The notes beneath the pieces were generated by a model. It worked only from the letters and a program-made list of their open reading frames with translations. It did no database searches and was not told the DNA's origin. Both the position numbers and the translations under genes were made by a program. Shown piece by piece: positions 42,238 through 46,070 of a stretch of 46,070 bases of DNA; position 1 is the stretch's first letter, and each line of letters opens with the position of its first letter. Location of the stretch: the NCBI GenBank assembly GCA_007122455.1, contig SKTU01000095.1, positions 1 to 46,070 on the forward strand. The letters are read 5' to 3'. This DNA is from Haloarculaceae archaeon (GTDB taxonomy: Archaea; Halobacteriota; Halobacteria; Halobacteriales; Haloarculaceae).

Positions 42238-42960
42238 ATGGAGTGTCGGCGCTGCGGGACGCCGCTGGAGCGTCCCGGCGACTACTGTCTGGTCTGTCGG
42301 ACGGCGAACGTCGACGTCGTCGTCCTCGAACTCGGACGGCGCCGGGCGACGGTGAGCTGTCTGCTCGACGGGGAGATCGTCGCCCAGCGGACGGTCACCA
42401 CGAGTCCGGAGAGCGACGAGCGGTGGGCGCCGACGGAGCTGCGGAACTACGCGGGACGGATCGCCGACGAGGTGCGGCGAAAGCGCCCCGAGGAGGTGTA
42501 CGCGACCGGCGACCGAGAGACGCTTCGGGCGGTTCGTGCGGATCTCCACTACCCCTTCTACCGAGTCGACGAGGAGGCGCCGATCGACGCCGTCCGTCGG
42601 AAACAGGGAGAGTCACCGCTCGAGGTCGTCGAGGCGTCTGCCGAGGAGAAACTCGGCGGTCGACACACGACGGTCATCGGCGGTCGCGACGGGCGGCGAG
42701 CCCTCGAGACTGTCGCCGCGCACCCGCACGTGAAGAAGATCGTTCCCGGACCGATCGACGCCGGCGGTTCCGGCTCTCGGACCGGCGTTCGGGTGAAAGC
42801 GACCCGTGCAGACGACAACGGGAACGTCCGGCTCCTGGTTCGAGACGGCTCGAGCGTTCAGGAAAACCGGATCGTCACGACGGCGAGCAACCGGGAACTC
42901 GGGGAGACGGTTCGCGACGATCTCAACGAGGCGCTCGGTGACGCCGAGCTACAGGAGTGA
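42238..42960 (+). CDS. DUF2103 family protein (COG4031), predicted metal-binding
   Basis: 240 residues. An N-terminal zinc ribbon, CRRCGTPLERPGDYCLVC (cysteines C3/C6/C17/C20), is followed by an alpha/beta domain with KLGGRHTTVIGGRDGRRAL and HPHVKKIVPGPI, the signature of the archaeal DUF2103 family. Role unknown, though the basic glycine-rich segment suggests RNA binding (inference). TATA-like gcttatcg (42207-42214) is 27 bases before ATG 42238. It lies between truD and the ribosomal string, hinting at a translation-related job. Confidence 0.8.
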   Translation: MECRRCGTPLERPGDYCLVCRTANVDVVVLELGRRRATVSCLLDGEIVAQRTVTTSPESDERWAPTELRNYAGRIADEVRRKRPEEVYATGDRETLRAVRADLHYPFYRVDEEAPIDAVRRKQGESPLEVVEASAEEKLGGRHTTVIGGRDGRRALETVAAHPHVKKIVPGPIDAGGSGSRTGVRVKATRADDNGNVRLLVRDGSSVQENRIVTTASNRELGETVRDDLNEALGDAELQE

Positions 42961-43002
42961 AACGTGGGGTTTATCCGTTCGCTGGGTGGAGTATAAACCA
43001 CT

Positions 43003-43266
43003 ATGGCCAACAGTCAGCGAACCGGGAGCGCCGGCCGGTTCGGCGCGCGCTACGGGCGCGTCGCCCGACGCCGCGTCGCCGAGATCGAAGCCGACATGCG
43101 AGGGTCGAAGGTCGACGGTGACGACGTCAAACGCGTCAGTACCGGGATCTGGGTCAACGAGGAGACCGGAGAAACGTTCACGGGCGGCACCTACCGACCG
43201 CAGACGCCCGCCGGTGAGACGGTTCGCCGCTCGATCCGCGCGGCGCTCGGCGACGACGAGGAATGA
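43003..43266 (+). CDS. rpl37ae: 50S ribosomal protein L37Ae (eL43) lacking zinc cysteines
   Basis: 87 residues. The flanks are clearly eL43: [19 protein letters not shown] and TGIW...[24 protein letters not shown]. In typical eL43 a CPxC and a QCxxC pair bind zinc between and after these; here the corresponding positions read VDGDDV and VNEETG, and the whole protein contains no cysteine. The fold presumably holds through salt-stabilised acidic contacts. It overlaps rpoP by 4 bases (ATGA). A TATA-like tttat (42970-42974) lies about 30 bases before the ATG. Confidence 0.9.
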   Translation: MANSQRTGSAGRFGARYGRVARRRVAEIEADMRGSKVDGDDVKRVSTGIWVNEETGETFTGGTYRPQTPAGETVRRSIRAALGDDEE

Positions 43267-43397
43267 GCTACAAGTGCTCCCGCTGCAAGCGTGACGTCGA
43301 ACTCGACGAGTACGGCGGCGTCCGCTGTCCGTACTGCGGTCACCGCGTCCTGCTGAAGGAGCGGAGCCGCGACATCAAAACGATCGACGTCGAGTAG
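43263..43397 (+). CDS. rpoP: DNA-directed RNA polymerase subunit P (Rpb12 homologue)
   Basis: 44 residues: [20 protein letters not shown] followed by [15 protein letters not shown] and a short tail. The four cysteines C5/C8 and C22/C25 bind one zinc ion, as in Rpb12/RpoP. The ATG overlaps the TGA of the eL43 gene, so translation is coupled. It is a full-length copy that is too short to be picked by a plain ORF search. Confidence 0.95.
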   Translation: MSYKCSRCKRDVELDEYGGVRCPYCGHRVLLKERSRDIKTIDVE

Positions 43398-43399
43398 TC

Positions 43400-43642
43400 G
43401 TGCACGCTGCGGAGCTGGTTTTCACGTACGACACGACCGAAGCGGCGACGCTCGTCGCCGACGCGGTCGGTCAGGAAGTCGGCGAGATCGAGGGCGATCG
43501 CACTCGCGTGACTGTCCGACGCGACGGGGCCTCGTTCGTCGTCGACGTCTCCGCCGACGACCTCGTCGCCCTTCGCGCCGGACTGAACACCTGGAGCACG
43601 CTCGTCGAGGTCGCCGAGCGGGCGGTTCGGGCCGCCGAGTGA
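43400..43642 (+). CDS. KEOPS complex subunit Pcc1
   Basis: 80 residues from GTG 43400, 2 bases after the rpoP stop. Pcc1 is the dimerisation subunit of KEOPS, which makes t6A37 on tRNAs with Kae1, Bud32 and Cgi121. The alternating beta-alpha pattern and the final helix with LRAGLNTWSTLVEVAERAVR match the family. The position between rpoP and prefoldin beta is the conserved archaeal order. Confidence 0.85.
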   Translation: MHAAELVFTYDTTEAATLVADAVGQEVGEIEGDRTRVTVRRDGASFVVDVSADDLVALRAGLNTWSTLVEVAERAVRAAE

Positions 43643-43693
43643 GTCGCGCCGGCTTTCCCCAAGCTTTTGCGTCGTGAACTCCTCGGTGCGGAT

Positions 43694-44080
43694 ATGCAGG
43701 GTAACCTACCGCCGGAGGCCCAGGAGAAGATCGAGGAACTCCAGGACCTTCAGGAGACGGCTCAGCAGGTCGCACAGCAGAAACAGCAAGCGGAGACGAC
43801 GCTCCAGGAGTCCAAGACGGCGCTCGAAACACTCGACGACGTCGACGAGGAGACGGTCATGTACCGCGAGGTCGGCGAGCTGCTCGTCGAGACCGATTAC
43901 GCCGAGGCCTACGAAGACCTCGAGGAGAAGGTCGACAGCCTCGAAGTGCGCACCGAGACGCTCCGCAAGCAGGAAGAGCGCGTCCAAACCCAGTTCGAGA
44001 AGCTCCAGGAGGAGCTCCAGCAGATGCTTCAGGGCGGCGGCGGTCCGATGGGTCCCGGCGGTCCGGGCGCTGGCGCCTGA
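43694..44080 (+). CDS. pfdB: prefoldin subunit beta
   Basis: 128 residues. Two long coiled-coil helices (about 8-45 and 80-115) joined by the short beta-hairpin [22 protein letters not shown], the standard prefoldin-beta layout; it forms a hexamer with the alpha subunit and hands unfolded proteins to the thermosome. The C-terminal tail is glycine/proline-rich, [17 protein letters not shown]-rich element (gctttt, 43662-43667) lies about 29 bases before ATG 43694. Confidence 0.94.
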   Translation: MQGNLPPEAQEKIEELQDLQETAQQVAQQKQQAETTLQESKTALETLDDVDEETVMYREVGELLVETDYAEAYEDLEEKVDSLEVRTETLRKQEERVQTQFEKLQEELQQMLQGGGGPMGPGGPGAGA

Positions 44081-44084
44081 AGAC

Positions 44085-44336
44085 GTGGCCGAACCGACCG
44101 ACGAGGCGGTCGTCGAGACCGCCTCCGACGCTGCAGAGGGCGTGATTCTCTCTCGATACAGACAGTCGGAGATCCGCGATTTCGACGTGACGGTCCGTTT
44201 CGAGGACGGTCGCCTCGAGGTCGACGTCTATCTCAACGTACCCGACGCGTCAGGCTCCGACCCCGACCCCGACGCGGTCGTTCAGGAGGCGATCGACGCC
44301 GCGGAGGCCGCCGTCGACGAGCTGTTCGGCGTGTAG
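44085..44336 (+). CDS. DUF3194 family protein
   Basis: 83 residues from GTG 44085, 4 bases after the prefoldin beta stop. A small alpha/beta protein (FDVTVRFEDGRLEVDVYLNV) followed by an acidic helix. DUF3194 (COG2892) is found almost always directly after prefoldin beta in archaea, so it belongs to this operon; function unknown. The frame is open upstream only because it is a shadow of the prefoldin gene. Confidence 0.85.
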   Translation: MAEPTDEAVVETASDAAEGVILSRYRQSEIRDFDVTVRFEDGRLEVDVYLNVPDASGSDPDPDAVVQEAIDAAEAAVDELFGV

Positions 44337-44474
44337 GGCGCGCCGTCTAGACGTCGAGGGCCGTCGCTATCTTTAAACAGCGAGAGAATCCCGACGTTTA
44401 CGGCGGGCGTGAATCGCGTCGGTCGATTACACTAAATACGAGCTACAACCCACTGAATACCCCACGAAACAAGG

Positions 44475-44508
44475 TTTAATATAATTGGTCCCCCTGTATA
44501 CGATGAGG
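44475..44508 (+). promoter_or_regulatory. tnpA promoter and Shine-Dalgarno
   Basis: A TATA-like tttaatata (44475-44483) is followed by a short leader with GAGG (44505-44508), 4 bases before ATG 44513, so unlike most genes here tnpA has a ribosome-binding site and is not strictly leaderless. The TATA lies about 30 bases before the ATG. Confidence 0.45.
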
Positions 44509-44512
44509 CCAA

Positions 44513-44905
44513 ATGAAGTACAACCTTCAAACCGGGTCGCACACGGTCTACATGCTCCAATATCACTTTGTGACCGTTACAAAGTGCCGTGCGACCATCC
44601 TCACCGAAGAAATCGCGGAACGTATCGGTGAGATTGCGAACGAGCTCTCAGACGACTTTGGAGTTGAGATTCAGAACGTGAATGGGGGGGCCGACCACGT
44701 TCACATCCTGTTCACCGCGAAACCGACCACCGACATGACGAAGTTCATCAACTCGCTGAAGGGCGTCACGTCGCGGAAGATTCGCAGTGAGTACCCTGAA
44801 GTGAAACAGACACTCGAAGATTCGTTCTGGCAACCGGGATACTTCCTCGCCAGCACCGGGCAAGTGAGCATCGACGTTCTCATGGACTACGTGGAGGATC
44901 AGTGA
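44513..44905 (+). CDS. tnpA: IS200/IS605-family transposase TnpA (Y1 HUH)
   Basis: 130 residues. A single-strand DNA transposase of the Y1 HUH type that excises and inserts the element as a circular single strand at hairpins. Metal-binding HUH is DHVHIL (H62, H64). Nucleophile tyrosine Y126 is in LMDYVEDQ, the typical C-terminal segment ending in Gln. The catalytic site is intact, so the protein should be active. It overlaps tnpB by one base (TGATG). Confidence 0.93.
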   Translation: MKYNLQTGSHTVYMLQYHFVTVTKCRATILTEEIAERIGEIANELSDDFGVEIQNVNGGADHVHILFTAKPTTDMTKFINSLKGVTSRKIRSEYPEVKQTLEDSFWQPGYFLASTGQVSIDVLMDYVEDQ

Positions 44906-46070
44906 TGTCGGCTACGGCGACTAAGACACTCCAAGCGACCCTTGCACCACCGACCACGCACAAGGAGGAGAAGCTTCAGGACACGCTCGAAACGTACAGA
45001 AGCGCGTTGGATGACGCCTTCGAAAGTGGCGAGGACACGATGACTGGCGTCAGTGACGTTGTGACGCCCTACGACCTTCCGTATCAGGCGAAGGCTGCTC
45101 TCTGCAACTACGTCCCGAAGCTCCGCAAGACGTACAACGCCCGTGAAATTGACGACGAACACCCGCTCCGCCTAACGAACCAAGCTGCAAAGTTCGACCA
45201 CTCGGGCGAACGTGAGCACGAGTTCACGTGGTGGGCACCGCGACCGGGACGCGGGACGAACTTCTGGATTCCGCTCCGAATCAACCCGGAGCAAGAATCG
45301 CTTTGGCACGATCTCCTCAGCGAGGACGCGAAGGCCGGACAGATTCGACTTCAGCGTCACCGGAAGAACTGGGTACTTCACGTCACTGTCGAGTACCCGA
45401 TTGAGGAACCGACGACAGACGGTGACACCACGCCAGTCGGGCTTGATATCGGTGAGACTGCGCTAATTACGGCCTGTGGCCTTAAGCGCGGTACACCGAC
45501 AAGACCCGTTCTCTGGAGTGGCAAGCGTGCGAAGCACCTCCGAAAGGAAATGTCGACCACGCTTCAGCGACTACAGGAACGCGATGCTGAATGGCGCATT
45601 GACGAACGGTTCGACTACTACCAGAACGCTCTCACGGATATCCTCGAGAAGGCCAGCTGCGAGGTCGTCGAATACGCTGGGACCTTCGAGAATCCGGTGA
45701 TCGTGATGGAGAATCTGACGTACATCCGTGAGAACTTGGACTACGGCAAGTACATGAACCGGCGACTCCACGCATGGGCCTTTGCACGGCTTCAGGCTCG
45801 TGTTGAGGACAAAGCGAGAGACGCCGGTATCCCAGTCGAATACGTGAATCCAGCCTACACGTCGCAGACGTGCCACGAGTGCGGACACATCGGAAAGCGA
45901 AGTACGCAAGCAGAACTCCGGTGTACGAACGACGACTGTCACGTTTCGACGTTTCAGGCGGATATCAGCGCAGCAGCAAGCATCGCTAAGCGGGTTGATC
46001 CGTGGGGAGAGAGCGTTCCTTGGAAACCGGAACGCAATGACTCGCCTCGGGATGGGAGCGGTAGTGACAC
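44905..46070 (+). CDS. tnpB: RNA-guided nuclease/accessory protein TnpB of IS605 element (C-terminus cut by window)
   Basis: 388 complete codons are in the window. TnpB proteins are RuvC-like nucleases guided by an RNA from the element's right end; they are the ancestors of Cas12. Catalytic residues D181 (GLDIGE), E269 (VIVMENL) and D353 (FQADISAAASIAKR) are all present, and a zinc ribbon (C323/C326/C340/C345) sits in the usual place before the last Asp. The element thus carries a seemingly intact TnpB. The remaining C-terminus and the guide RNA are not covered. Confidence 0.92.
   Translation, partial: MSATATKTLQATLAPPTTHKEEKLQDTLETYRSALDDAFESGEDTMTGVSDVVTPYDLPYQAKAALCNYVPKLRKTYNAREIDDEHPLRLTNQAAKFDHSGEREHEFTWWAPRPGRGTNFWIPLRINPEQESLWHDLLSEDAKAGQIRLQRHRKNWVLHVTVEYPIEEPTTDGDTTPVGLDIGETALITACGLKRGTPTRPVLWSGKRAKHLRKEMSTTLQRLQERDAEWRIDERFDYYQNALTDILEKASCEVVEYAGTFENPVIVMENLTYIRENLDYGKYMNRRLHAWAFARLQARVEDKARDAGIPVEYVNPAYTSQTCHECGHIGKRSTQAELRCTNDDCHVSTFQADISAAASIAKRVDPWGESVPWKPERNDSPRDGSGSD

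Larger units (their letters stand above)
44430..46070 (+). mobile_element. IS200/IS605-family insertion element, right end outside window
   Basis: An insertion element with tnpA (44513-44905) and tnpB (44905 onward) in the same direction, the classical IS605-type order. The sequence turns AT-rich at about 44430, directly after TTAC (44427-44430), and the codon use of tnpA and tnpB is visibly less GC-biased than that of the genes to the left. The left boundary is estimated from this change; no subterminal hairpin was proven. The right end is beyond base 46070. Confidence 0.75.

Noticed and set aside
44344-44353. Perfect 10-base palindrome CGTCTAGACG after DUF3194
   Set aside because: Ten-base palindromes are expected by chance in a window of this size, and no T-tract, promoter position or repeat supports a function.
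1-46070. CRISPR array, prophage or restriction/defence island
   Set aside because: No regularly spaced repeats, no cas, restriction-modification, toxin-antitoxin or phage structural genes were seen; TnpB at the end belongs to an insertion element.

Overview
The window is a GC-rich chromosomal segment from a halophilic archaeon (class Halobacteria). The proteins are strongly acidic, many genes have a TATA-like box about 27 bases before a leaderless start, GTG starts are common, and archaeal-only genes are present (FtsZ2 with CdrS, MinD2-like ATPase, CobY, CbiZ, RpoP, Pcc1, prefoldin beta, DUF3194). The genus cannot be fixed from the sequence alone.

Bases 1-9742 hold catabolic and repair genes: a formamidase-type hydrolase cut by the window edge, a MutS-family ATPase, a hotdog thioesterase, an amidase, an enolase-superfamily enzyme, a DJ-1/PfpI protein, an RNase H-like nuclease, a lipoate ligase-type protein, endonuclease IV and a methyltransferase. 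Bases 9747-19085 are the late cobalamin pathway on the minus strand: HAD hydrolase-cbiB-cobS-cobY-cobD-cbiZ overlap head to tail, followed by a NikR-type metal regulator and cobA. Acetyl-CoA synthetase (plus strand) separates these from cbiP. Together they adenosylate the corrinoid, amidate it, attach aminopropanol phosphate, activate it with GTP and join the lower ligand. CbiZ allows salvage of foreign corrinoids.

Bases 19190-28517 carry two histidine kinases, a small membrane protein, a patatin lipase, an AtoE-type transporter, a flavin reductase-like protein, a UspA protein and a divergent PiT-type permease. A tRNA-Tyr gene (28797-28870, minus) follows, with a broken copy of its 3' part beside it, probably an old integration scar.

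Bases 28998-34411 are a cell-division and cell-shape neighbourhood: cdrL, cdrS, ftsZ2, ncsA (tRNA thiolation), a conserved unknown gene, and a MinD2-like ATPase with its partner. The gene order of the first four matches what I recall of Haloferax volcanii. The spacer before cdrS is rich in repeated and inverted short motifs that look like operators.

Bases 34418-42960 mix metabolic enzymes (SDR, ATP-grasp, FAH-family, Old Yellow Enzyme), membrane proteins, TruD and a DUF2103 protein. Bases 43003-44336 are a conserved archaeal information-processing string: eL43 (here without its zinc cysteines), RpoP, Pcc1, prefoldin beta, DUF3194. The window ends inside an IS200/IS605-family element with tnpA and most of tnpB. 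Two isolated hairpins (26783 and 33018) may be relics of related elements or terminators.

No CRISPR array, prophage or obvious defence island was seen. The least explained features are the cdr operators, the cysteine-free eL43, the HAD protein in the cobalamin operon, the NikR in the same cluster, and the tRNA-Tyr scar.
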